The translations under genes were made by a program, and so were the position numbers. This document shows positions 1 to 5,696 of a DNA stretch of 23,403 nt, piece after piece. How positions within the stretch are numbered: the first letter of the stretch is position 1; each line of letters opens with the position of its first letter. The notes under the pieces were generated by a model, which was given only the letters and a program-made list of their open reading frames with translations, was not told the DNA's origin and ran no database searches. The stretch comes from Fusobacterium sp. (lineage in GTDB: Bacteria > Fusobacteriota > Fusobacteriia > Fusobacteriales > Fusobacteriaceae): contig JAHHTB010000008.1 of NCBI GenBank assembly GCA_020024855.1, forward strand, positions 1-23,403. The letters run 5' to 3'.

Positions 1-2
1 TT

Positions 3-98
3 AAAATAGTAGAAAAAAGAAATGAATATATATTAAGTTTTACTAATGATGTAAGCCCTTTCTACGATTTTGCTTATGTAAAATGTTATAAATTATAA
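3..98 (+). CDS. C-terminal end of an unidentified protein (5' end outside window)
   Basis: An open frame runs from the window edge to a TAA at 96-98 and gives 31 residues ending in SPFYDFAYVKCYKL. The mix of charged and aromatic residues and the codon use look like the other genes here, so it is probably the tail of a real plus-strand gene. No domain can be recognised from so short a piece. The next plus-strand hairpin that could end its transcript is the symmetrical one at 239-269. Confidence 0.5.
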   Translation, partial: KIVEKRNEYILSFTNDVSPFYDFAYVKCYKL

Positions 99-238
99 AA
101 AATAATGATATATAACCATTTTAACCTGTCTAGTTATATATAAAAGGGATTGATTATGTTAATATTTTTTATTTAATAATTTTTTTAGGAGTTTTATTTT
201 TCGTTTTTAATAAAATCTCTGATGAAAATATTGAAAAT

Positions 239-269
239 AAAAAAGTGGAGATAAATTCTCCACTTTTTT
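239..269. terminator. Bidirectional intrinsic terminator
   Basis: This is a perfect 12-bp inverted repeat, AAAAAAGTGGAG / CTCCACTTTTTT, with a 7-nt loop. The A and T runs at the stem ends give a U-tract on either strand. It lies just after the stop codon of the minus-strand purine permease and also downstream of the plus-strand gene ending at 98, so it probably ends both transcripts. Confidence 0.85.
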
Positions 270-270
270 A

Positions 271-1587
271 TTAGATTAATAAGTTGATAACAGATAATAT
301 TCCTATACACCACATAGTTAAAGAAATCTTTTTGAAATCTTTACAAGCAACATTTATAATAATATAAGAAATAAATCCAATACTTAATCCTATTGCTATA
401 CTATGAGTCATAGGCATAAATATTATAGTCATAAATGCTGGAATAGATTCTTTCATACTTGATAAATCAAGGTGAGCAATGTTTCTAAACATAAATATTC
501 CAACAATAACAAGAGCTGGAGCAACAGCAAAAACTGGAATAGCTTCAACTATTGGAGCTATAAAAAGAGCAAGAAGAAAAAATAATCCTGTAAATATAGA
601 GGCAAGTCCTGTTCTAGCTCCAACTTTTATACCTGCTATTGATTCTCCATAAGTAGTAACTGTACTTGTTCCTAAAAGAGCTCCAATTATTGTAGAAGAA
701 CAATCAGCAAGTAACATTCTTCCAAGTCCTTTTTTTCTAGCCTCTTCATTTTTAAATGGAACTTCTTTATAAGTAAACATAAGAACACTTAAGGAATCAA
801 AAAGGTCAATAAACATAAATGAGAAAATTGCACCAATAAGACTAGCATTTATTACACCAAATATATTAAGTTTGAAAAAAAGTGGTGCCATGCTTGGTGG
901 AGATGAAAGAAGTTTTTCAGGCATAGGAACCTCTCCAAGAAACATACCAATAATAGAAATAACAACAATACTTATTAAAACTCCACCTTTTATTTTTTTC
1001 ATATCAAGAATATACATTAAGAATAAACCTGCAAATGAAAGAGCAACTGGTAAAGTGATAGGTGCTATTTGAACAAGAGTTTTAGAATTTGCTTCTATTA
1101 CTCCCATACTTTTAAGTCCAATAAGTGATAAGAAAAGTCCAATACCAACAGTTGATGCTATTGAAAGTTGTTTAGGAATAGAGTTTATAATTTTTTCTCT
1201 CACTCCACATACAGCAAGAATTAAATAAAAAATTCCTGAAAAGAAAACTACTCCAAGTGCGTCTTGCCACGAAATTCCATTTCCCATAACAAGAGTAAAA
1301 GTAAAGAAAGCATTAAGCCCAACTCCAGGTGCAAGAGAAATAGGAACATTTCCTAAAATTCCTCCTAAAAAAGAACCAATAGCAGTAGCTACACATGTTA
1401 CTGTAACTAAAGCACTTTTATCCATTCCTGTAAGAGAAAGAACAGCTGGATTAACAAATATAATATAAGATATAGTTAGAAAAGTAGTAAATCCACCAAA
1501 AAATTCTCCCTTTATACTTCCTCCTCTTTCAGAAATAAGAAATTTCTCATCAAGAAATTTTACAATCCCTTTTTTGTTTTGTGACAT
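271..1587 (-). CDS. NCS2 family purine (guanine/hypoxanthine-type) permease
   Basis: This is a 438-residue integral membrane protein of the nucleobase:cation symporter-2 family, AzgA branch (relatives of PbuG/PbuO and E. coli AdeP/AdeQ/GhxP/GhxQ). It imports purine bases by proton symport. Family marks seen are FVNPAVLS in the first membrane segment, APGVGLNAFFTFTLV, and GTSTVTTYGESIAGIKVGAR in the second half, with hydrophobic segments throughout and usual family length. A strong GGGGGG-type ribosome binding site precedes the ATG. It follows the purine deaminase gene on the same strand after about 114 nt of AT-rich sequence containing a 9-bp A/T-only hairpin (1658-1678). The two are probably co-transcribed from the leader at 2222-2380. 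Which purine base is carried cannot be read from sequence. Confidence 0.9.
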   Translation of the reverse strand: MSQNKKGIVKFLDEKFLISERGGSIKGEFFGGFTTFLTISYIIFVNPAVLSLTGMDKSALVTVTCVATAIGSFLGGILGNVPISLAPGVGLNAFFTFTLVMGNGISWQDALGVVFFSGIFYLILAVCGVREKIINSIPKQLSIASTVGIGLFLSLIGLKSMGVIEANSKTLVQIAPITLPVALSFAGLFLMYILDMKKIKGGVLISIVVISIIGMFLGEVPMPEKLLSSPPSMAPLFFKLNIFGVINASLIGAIFSFMFIDLFDSLSVLMFTYKEVPFKNEEARKKGLGRMLLADCSSTIIGALLGTSTVTTYGESIAGIKVGARTGLASIFTGLFFLLALFIAPIVEAIPVFAVAPALVIVGIFMFRNIAHLDLSSMKESIPAFMTIIFMPMTHSIAIGLSIGFISYIIINVACKDFKKISLTMWCIGILSVINLLI

Positions 1588-1701
1588 TTTTATATTTTCC
1601 CCCCTTGAAATTAAAAATATTAATGAAGCAAACTTTAAGATTAAGTCATTTCATAGTAAATTTATTTATAATAAATTTGTAAAAACTTTTATTATTTTCT
1701 A

Positions 1702-2193
1702 TTATTTATTCCAATAACCAATATGAGCCTTTGCTATTTCTTTAGCAAGTTCTTCATCAGCAATAGGTCCTATTACTTCAATAGGCTTTTGCCCCCTAGC
1801 TAAAATTTCTCTGCAAGGCATATCAAATGTAGGATTATCTTCATCAGCTCCAGTAAGAGCAAGAAGTTCTTTTTCACTTATTCCATAAACAATTCTACCA
1901 ACATTTCCCCAATAGATAGCTCCTGTACACATACAACATGGTTCAGCAGTAGAATATAAAGTACAATCCCATAAAAATTCTCTAGAATAAAGTTTTACTG
2001 CTTTTCTCATAGCAGTTGTTTCAGCATGACCAGTACATTCTTTTTCAGTAACTTCGATGTTTCCAGATTCAACAATAATATTTCCATCTTTGTCAACAAT
2101 TAAAGCTCCAAAAGGATGATTACCATTAGCAACAGCTTCATCAGCAATTTCAATACATCTTCTAATGTATTTAAAGTGATCTAAGTTTTTCAT
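1702..2193 (-). CDS. Guanine deaminase-like CDA-fold nucleoside/base deaminase
   Basis: This is a 163-residue zinc deaminase of the cytidine deaminase fold, GuaD/TadA group. Zinc and catalytic residues are visible: HAE at 56-58 (His56 zinc ligand, Glu58 proton shuttle) and PCCMC at 85-89 (Cys86 and Cys89 zinc ligands). The length matches small bacterial guanine deaminases such as B. subtilis GuaD. A purine permease downstream and a leader RNA upstream favour a purine base, probably guanine to xanthine, over tRNA adenosine. TadA itself is therefore less likely but not excluded. The start is placed at the ATG at 2193, preceded by GGGAGG. A longer frame could begin with TTG at 2241, but that codon lies in the loop of the leader terminator. 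Confidence 0.8.
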   Translation of the reverse strand: MKNLDHFKYIRRCIEIADEAVANGNHPFGALIVDKDGNIIVESGNIEVTEKECTGHAETTAMRKAVKLYSREFLWDCTLYSTAEPCCMCTGAIYWGNVGRIVYGISEKELLALTGADEDNPTFDMPCREILARGQKPIEVIGPIADEELAKEIAKAHIGYWNK

Positions 2194-2221
2194 ATTTTCC
2201 TCCCTTAAAATTAAAAAATTT

Positions 2222-2251
2222 AAAAAAAAAGGTAACCTCAAGGGTTACCTT
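2222..2251 (-). terminator. Leader terminator upstream of the purine deaminase
   Basis: On the minus strand this reads AAGGTAACC, a 5-nt loop, GGTTACCTT and then a run of T. It sits between the promoter at 2352-2380 and the deaminase start, so it can only act as a conditional (attenuating) terminator for the purine genes. Confidence 0.85.
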
Positions 2252-2345
2252 ATATTTTCCTACAATTCACCCAAGCAAGATGAGCAGTATATCAACCTGC
2301 CTAATGAGTCTCTTGTGGGCGCCATGTTACTTATTCATTTTTTAT
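2252..2345 (-). promoter_or_regulatory. Structured leader RNA, candidate purine-responsive riboswitch
   Basis: The transcribed leader of the deaminase/permease unit lies between a promoter and a conditional terminator. By eye it folds as an 11-bp interrupted helix (2311-2321 with 2268-2280, a 2-nt bulge), an asymmetric internal loop (9 nt against 2 nt), and a 5-bp helix GGCAG/CTGCT (2297-2301 with 2283-2287) closed by a 9-nt loop. It has no leader peptide longer than three codons and no T-box. It lacks the core of the classic xpt-type purine aptamer and I could not match it to ykkC, ZTP, THF or preQ1 aptamers. The arrangement and target genes suggest a ligand-binding RNA sensing a purine. The class is not assigned. 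Confidence 0.6.
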
Positions 2346-2351
2346 GTAGAT

Positions 2352-2380
2352 ATGTTATCTAATTTTTTTTAAATTGTCAA
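2352..2380 (-). promoter_or_regulatory. Promoter of the purine deaminase/permease unit
   Basis: The minus strand has a consensus -35 TTGACA (2375-2380), a 17-nt spacer and -10 TAACAT (2352-2357). Transcription would start near 2345 and give about 120 nt of leader through the terminator. Confidence 0.75.
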
Positions 2381-2414
2381 CAAAATTTTATTTTTGAGAA
2401 AAATTAAATAAAAA

Positions 2415-3395
2415 CTATCTATATATATTTCCCATTAATCCAACTATTTTTTTTGCCTCAGCAATTTTTTTGCTAGCTATTGCACGAGCTTTTTCAGCAC
2501 CTTTTCTTAAAATTTCATCTACAAGCTCAGGATTTTTAGCAAGTTCTTCCCTTCTAGCACGAGCTTCTTCAAAATATGAAAGAATAGCTTCAAGAAGTTC
2601 TTTTTTAGCATGACCATATCCATAATTTCCAGCCATAAATTTATCTTCCATCTCTTTTACTTGTTCTTTTGTAGCAAAAAGTCTGTAAAGAGCAGTGATA
2701 TTATTATTTGGATCTTTTGGTTCTTCTAAAGGAGTAGAGTCAGTAACTATACTCATAACTTGTTTTTTAAGAACATTTTTTGGAGCAAACATATTAATTA
2801 CATTTCCGTATGATTTACTCATTTTTTGCCCGTCAGTTCCTGGAACTACAGCAACACTTTCAAGTATCATTGGCTCAGGAAGTTTAAAAAAATCAACTTT
2901 ATATTGTTGATTAAATTTCATTGCAATATCCCTTGCAAATTCAAGATGTTGTTTTTGATCTTTTCCAACAGGAACAATGTCAGAATCATATATTAAAATA
3001 TCAGCTGTCATAAGAATAGGATAAGTTAAAAGTCCTGTATTTGGAAAAAATCCTTTTGCTATTTTATCTTTATATGAATGTCCTCTTTCCATAAGACCAA
3101 CTGGGGTAACATTTGATAAAAGCCATGAAAGTTCTACATGCTCAGGTACATCTGATTGAAGAAAAAGAGTAGATTTTTCAGGGTCTAATCCAAGAGCAAG
3201 ATAATCAAGAATAATATTTCTTGTACTCTCTCTTAAAAGCTCAGGTTCTGTAAGAGATGTAAGAGAATGATAATCAGCAACAAAATAAAATCCCTCTACC
3301 TTATCTTGATTTTCTATAAATTGTTTCATAGCTCCAAAATAATTTCCAAGGTGAAGAGTTCCACTTGGCTGAATTCCAGATAAACTTCTTTTCAT
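2415..3395 (-). CDS. trpS: Tryptophanyl-tRNA synthetase
   Basis: This 326-residue class Ic aminoacyl-tRNA synthetase charges tRNA-Trp in the cytoplasm. The ATP-binding signatures are present: TLHLGN (HIGH motif) at 13-18 after GIQPSG, and KMSKS at 191-195. TADILIYDSDIVPVGKDQKQH in the centre is typical of bacterial TrpRS. Length is normal. The start is the ATG at 3395, with AGGAGG 6 nt upstream at 3402-3407. An in-frame extension of 17 codons to 3446 would begin inside the terminator hairpin and is rejected. The gene stands alone, with its own promoter and a leader peptide attenuator (3421-3589), so expression probably rises when charged tRNA-Trp falls. Confidence 0.97.
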   Translation of the reverse strand: MKRSLSGIQPSGTLHLGNYFGAMKQFIENQDKVEGFYFVADYHSLTSLTEPELLRESTRNIILDYLALGLDPEKSTLFLQSDVPEHVELSWLLSNVTPVGLMERGHSYKDKIAKGFFPNTGLLTYPILMTADILIYDSDIVPVGKDQKQHLEFARDIAMKFNQQYKVDFFKLPEPMILESVAVVPGTDGQKMSKSYGNVINMFAPKNVLKKQVMSIVTDSTPLEEPKDPNNNITALYRLFATKEQVKEMEDKFMAGNYGYGHAKKELLEAILSYFEEARARREELAKNPELVDEILRKGAEKARAIASKKIAEAKKIVGLMGNIYR

Positions 3396-3420
3396 AAAAA
3401 TCCTCCTAAAATATATTATC

Positions 3421-3451
3421 AAAAAAGCCTGTAGTAGAAGTACCACAGGCT
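3421..3451 (-). terminator. Attenuator terminator in the trpS leader
   Basis: The minus-strand hairpin has a 7-bp stem AGCCTGT/ACAGGCT, one mismatch, 3 more bp and a small loop, then six T. It lies 26 nt upstream of the trpS ATG and downstream of the leader peptide. The 5' arm contains GTGGTAC (3440-3446), the element that the antiterminator segment can capture. Confidence 0.9.
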
Positions 3452-3544
3452 AAATCAATTCAGTTTTTAGATAGTGATACAATCTCATTTGGTTTTACAT
3501 GACAAAATAGTTTGCATCTTTAATTAAAAATTAAAAAAACAAAC

Positions 3545-3589
3545 TTAATAGTACCACCAATATGAAATTGTTTTGTGATTCTTTTTCAT
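3545..3589 (-). CDS. trpS leader peptide with tandem Trp codons
   Basis: This is a 14-residue ORF, MKKNHKTISYWWYY, ending in TAA. GAGG lies 7 nt upstream of the ATG. Tandem TGG codons, rare in any protein, sit three to four codons before the stop and are followed by two Tyr codons. The ORF starts about 25 nt into the transcript predicted from the promoter at 3621-3649 and ends about 94 nt before the terminator hairpin. It is a sensor of charged tRNA-Trp rather than a functional protein. Confidence 0.85.
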   Translation of the reverse strand: MKKNHKTISYWWYY

Positions 3590-3620
3590 AACACTACCTC
3601 TTTAATTTTCTAACAAAATT

Positions 3621-3649
3621 AGTATAACATTATATTTTTTAATTATCAA
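3621..3649 (-). promoter_or_regulatory. trpS promoter
   Basis: The minus strand has TTGATA (3644-3649), a 17-nt spacer and TATACT (3621-3626). The predicted start near 3614 places the leader ORF close to the 5' end, as expected for an attenuator. Confidence 0.75.
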
Positions 3650-3692
3650 GAAGTTTATTTTTTTTAATAAATTAAAAATAATTTAAAGAAGA

Positions 3693-3721
3693 TTGATAAA
3701 AAATGAAATATTAATTATAAT
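3693..3721 (+). promoter_or_regulatory. Promoter of the ROK glucokinase gene
   Basis: TTGATA (3693-3698), a 17-nt spacer and a perfect TATAAT (3716-3721). It is divergent from the trpS promoter about 45 nt away. Confidence 0.75.
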
Positions 3722-3757
3722 ATTAGTACACAAATATATAAAAATGGAGGACAAAAT

Positions 3758-4705
3758 ATGGCTTACATTGCAGGAGTTGATATTGGAGGAACAAATACAA
3801 AAATAGGAATTGTTAATGAAGAGGGAAAAATTCTTGTTAAGAAAAGTATAAAGACTCTTTCTATTGAGGGTACAGAAATAACTTTAACAAGAATATGGAA
3901 TACAATAAAAGAACTTTTAGAGTCTCTTGAGATATCTGAAGAAGAACTTAAAGGTATTGGAATGGGTATTCCAGGTCCTGTAATGAATAAAAAAGTTGTA
4001 GGATTTTTTGCAAATTTTCCTTGGGAAAAAAATTTAAATGTGTCACAAATTTTTGAAAAAATTAGTGGAAAAATAACAAGACTTGATAATGATGTAAATG
4101 TTATAGCTCTTGGTGAAGCAAAATATGGAGCAGGTAAAGGTGCTAGTTCAAGTGTAACTATAGCTCTTGGAACTGGAATAGGTGGAGGAATTTATGTAGA
4201 TGGAAATCTTATTTCAGGATTTACTGGTGCAGGTGGAGAAATAGGACATATGAAACTTGTAAAAGATGGAAAACTTTGTGGATGTGGACAAAAAGGTTGC
4301 TTTGAAGCCTATGCCTCAGCTACAGGAATAGAAAGAGAAGCTATCTCAAGACTTCTTGTAGATAAAACTAATTTACTTTATAAAAAAATAGATGGAAATA
4401 TAGAAAAATTAGAAGCTAAGGATATTTTTGATGCAGCTAAAGAGGGAGATAAATTTTCCCTTGATTTAGTTGATTATGAAGCAGAATATTTAGCTATGGG
4501 AATAGGAAATATTTTAAATATAGTAAATCCTGAAAAAGTTATTTTAGGTGGTGGAGTTGCCCTTGCAGGAGATATTCTTCTTGATAGAGTTAAAGAAAAA
4601 TTACCTAAGTATGCTTTAGGTGTAACATTAAATAATTTTGAAATAGTGCTTGGTATTCTTGGAAATGATGCAGGAATAAAAGGAGCAGCAGCTTTAATGT
4701 TATAA
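3758..4705 (+). CDS. ROK-family glucokinase
   Basis: This 315-residue ROK kinase most likely phosphorylates glucose with ATP to give glucose 6-phosphate in the cytoplasm. It shows the phosphate-binding loop DIGGTNTK at 8-15, LDNDVN with the catalytic Asp at 112, GTGIGGG at 138-144, the sugar-binding EIGH at 161-164, and the ROK zinc cluster CGCGQKGC (174-181, with His164). There is no N-terminal helix-turn-helix, so it is a kinase, not a ROK repressor. GGAGG precedes the ATG. It stands alone behind its own promoter, with a PTS EIIA gene following after 113 nt. Fructokinase or N-acetylmannosamine kinase activity cannot be excluded, but the length and motifs are closest to bacterial GlcK. Confidence 0.85.
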   Translation: MAYIAGVDIGGTNTKIGIVNEEGKILVKKSIKTLSIEGTEITLTRIWNTIKELLESLEISEEELKGIGMGIPGPVMNKKVVGFFANFPWEKNLNVSQIFEKISGKITRLDNDVNVIALGEAKYGAGKGASSSVTIALGTGIGGGIYVDGNLISGFTGAGGEIGHMKLVKDGKLCGCGQKGCFEAYASATGIEREAISRLLVDKTNLLYKKIDGNIEKLEAKDIFDAAKEGDKFSLDLVDYEAEYLAMGIGNILNIVNPEKVILGGGVALAGDILLDRVKEKLPKYALGVTLNNFEIVLGILGNDAGIKGAAALML

Positions 4706-4780
4706 TTAAAAATTTCTAAAAATATTGTTATCTTCATAAAAGTATTATTAATTTTTTAGTATTACTATGTTTAATAAATA

Positions 4781-4789
4781 TGCTATAAT
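4781..4789 (+). promoter_or_regulatory. Extended -10 promoter of the EIIA gene
   Basis: TGCTATAAT (4781-4789) is a perfect extended -10 element about 30 nt upstream of the EIIA start. No good -35 is seen, which is usual when the TG extension is present. Confidence 0.55.
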
Positions 4790-4818
4790 AAAAACAAAAC
4801 AATAGGAGATGATAATTT

Positions 4819-5262
4819 ATGTTAGGAGAAGATAAAAGGAATAAAATAAATATAATTGATAAAATAGAAAATTGGGAAAATGCTATAAAACTTGCAGCTA
4901 AACCTCTAATCTTAGATAATTCTATAACTGAAAATTATATAAGAGCGATGATAAATAATATAAAAAAATTTGGAGCTTATATAGTTATAAATGATACAAT
5001 AGCTCTTGCTCATTCAAGACCAGAAGATGGTGTTATAAAAGATTGTCTATCACTTTTAAAAATTAATGATGGAGTTATTTTTGATGAAAATTTAAGTGAA
5101 AAAGTATATCTTATTTTTGTACTTGGAGCTGTAACAAATAAAAGTCATATAGATATTCTTTCAAAACTTATGGAAATAATAGATAATCATGATATCATTG
5201 ATAGAATGATAAAAGCAACAAGTATAAATTTACTCATTGAAATTCTTGAAGAAGTATTATAA
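4819..5262 (+). CDS. Orphan PTS EIIA component (fructose/mannitol/ascorbate superfamily)
   Basis: This 147-residue protein resembles the PTS EIIA type 2 domain, which carries a phosphate from HPr to an EIIB. The phosphorylation-site motif is IALAHSRPEDGV, with the likely active His at 65. The HxRPEDGV form is closest to the ascorbate (UlaC/SgaA) branch. No EIIB, EIIC or sugar enzyme lies beside it. The neighbours are a glucokinase and, downstream, a proline transporter leader. It may therefore serve a remote transporter or have a purely regulatory role, as PtsN-type proteins do. GGAGA precedes the ATG. Length is normal for a single EIIA domain. Confidence 0.75.
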   Translation: MLGEDKRNKINIIDKIENWENAIKLAAKPLILDNSITENYIRAMINNIKKFGAYIVINDTIALAHSRPEDGVIKDCLSLLKINDGVIFDENLSEKVYLIFVLGAVTNKSHIDILSKLMEIIDNHDIIDRMIKATSINLLIEILEEVL

Positions 5263-5266
5263 AAAT

Positions 5267-5295
5267 TTGACTTTTAAATTAAAAAGATGTATAAT
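5267..5295 (+). promoter_or_regulatory. Promoter of the putP leader transcript
   Basis: TTGACT (5267-5272), a 17-nt spacer and a perfect TATAAT (5290-5295), beginning 5 nt after the EIIA stop codon. The predicted start is near 5302, about 30 nt before the leader ORF. Confidence 0.8.
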
Positions 5296-5331
5296 CGAAT
5301 TTAGATAAATAAAAAATTAAAGGAGAGAAAG

Positions 5332-5382
5332 ATGATTAAAAAAGTTTTACTTTCAATTACATTTAACCCCATGGTTCCGTAG
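5332..5382 (+). CDS. Leader peptide with rare Pro codons, upstream of putP
   Basis: This 16-residue ORF encodes MIKKVLLSITFNPMVP and ends in TAG. AAGGAGAG sits just upstream of the ATG. Both prolines use codons rare here, CCC and CCG, whereas all eight prolines of PutP and every proline I checked in KdsA are CCA or CCT. The last sense codon is Pro directly before the stop, a context known to slow peptide release, as in TnaC. The last three codons, GTTCCGTAG (5374-5382), can pair perfectly (one G-U) with 5456-5464. A regulatory leader is much more likely than a functional peptide. No similarity to a named leader is claimed. Confidence 0.7.
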   Translation: MIKKVLLSITFNPMVP

Positions 5383-5525
5383 AAGGAATTTGTGTTTGTG
5401 AAATTTTCATAGATGCAAATTCATTTTGTGATTAAAAGACGAATTGAATTTGCGTCTATGGAACTTGTAATTAAAGAAAAACAAAATCAAAATTTTACTT
5501 CTTAATTATAAAGACCATTTAGACG
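5374..5525 (+). promoter_or_regulatory. Competing RNA pairings of the putP attenuator
   Basis: Four alternative helices are visible. (a) GTTCCGTAG (5374-5382) with CTATGGAAC (5456-5464), 9 bp. (b) A 16-bp helix of 5408-5423 with 5445-5460, one G-U, 21-nt loop. (c) GAATTTG just after the leader stop (5387-5393) with CAAATTC (5416-5422), 7 bp. (d) 5453-5467 with the terminator 5' arm 5511-5525, about 12 bp with small bulges, which would act as antiterminator. Leader translation covers (a) and possibly (c), so it can change which of the others forms. Which state corresponds to induction cannot be decided by eye. Confidence 0.6.
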
Positions 5526-5556
5526 TGTAAAAATGTTTGAATGGTCTTTTTGTTTT
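5511..5556 (+). terminator. Conditional terminator before putP
   Basis: AAGACCATT (5511-5519) pairs with AATGGTCTT (5540-5548). The stem extends by a T-G wobble and AGAC/GTTT to 14 bp with a 10-nt loop, and TTTTTGTTTT follows. It lies between promoter 5267-5295 and putP with no good second promoter after it. It therefore either attenuates putP or ends a separate RNA of about 255 nt. Confidence 0.85.
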
Positions 5557-5585
5557 GATAAAAAATTTAATGGAGGATATAGATT

Positions 5586-5675
5586 ATGAAAAACATTAAT
5601 GTGAGATTTCCCGAAAGGGTAAAACTAAATATAAAAAAATGTATGGTGATAAAGAAGAATAAAATTTTAGAATAA
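5586..5675 (+). CDS. Possible 29-residue small protein between terminator and putP
   Basis: This ORF starts with ATG 9 nt after a clear TGGAGG and encodes a very basic peptide (MKNINVRFPERVKLNIKK at its start, ending in KKNKILE). It ends 21 nt before the putP start. One proline is the rare CCC, inside a small GNRA-capped hairpin CCCGAAAGGG (5610-5619). It could be a second leader, a small protein or chance. No homology is recognised. Confidence 0.4.
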   Translation: MKNINVRFPERVKLNIKKCMVIKKNKILE

Positions 5676-5696
5676 ATTTGTAGGAGGCATTTAGAA

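Larger units (their letters stand above)
3421..3589 (-). promoter_or_regulatory. Trp-codon transcription attenuator controlling trpS
   Basis: There are three mutually exclusive segments on the RNA. Segment 1 is TGGTGGTAC (3551-3559), which contains the tandem Trp codons of the leader ORF. Segment 2 is GTATCACTA (3472-3480). Segment 3 is GTGGTAC (3440-3446) in the terminator 5' arm. Segment 2 pairs with segment 1 (9 bp with two G-U) or with segment 3 (7 bp with one G-U). A ribosome waiting at the Trp codons would cover segment 1, free segment 2 to pair with segment 3, block the terminator and let trpS be transcribed. This is the logic of the enteric trp operon applied to a synthetase gene. The pairings are seen in the sequence; the logic is inferred. 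Confidence 0.8.

Noticed and set aside
156..274. Possible small membrane protein on the plus strand (LIIFLGVLFFVF followed by a charged tail), reachable from the ATG at 156 only by a -1 shift in a T-run.
   Set aside because: There is no direct start codon, the end overlaps the terminator, and AT-rich sequence gives such hydrophobic frames by chance.
1658..1678. Hairpin in the deaminase-permease gap as a terminator.
   Set aside because: It contains only A/T pairs in the core and no U-tract follows on the minus strand.
2194..2241. N-terminal extension of the purine deaminase from a TTG.
   Set aside because: The TTG lies in the loop of the leader terminator and the extension is unlike the family. 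GGGAGG marks the ATG at 2193.
3396..3446. N-terminal extension of trpS by 17 codons.
   Set aside because: It would start inside the attenuator hairpin. AGGAGG at 3402-3407 and the family N-terminus support the ATG at 3395.
3540..3565. GGTGGTAC on the minus strand looked like part of a T-box (GGGTGGNACCGCG) before trpS.
   Set aside because: The CCGCG end and the rest of the T-box core are missing, and the bases are in frame as Trp-Trp-Tyr codons of a leader ORF with a ribosome binding site.
5302..5556. Reading the whole 5302-5556 transcript as a stand-alone small RNA such as 6S RNA.
   Set aside because: It lacks the long rod with a central bubble expected of 6S, and it contains a leader ORF and a terminator directly upstream of putP. 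A separate sRNA is not fully excluded.
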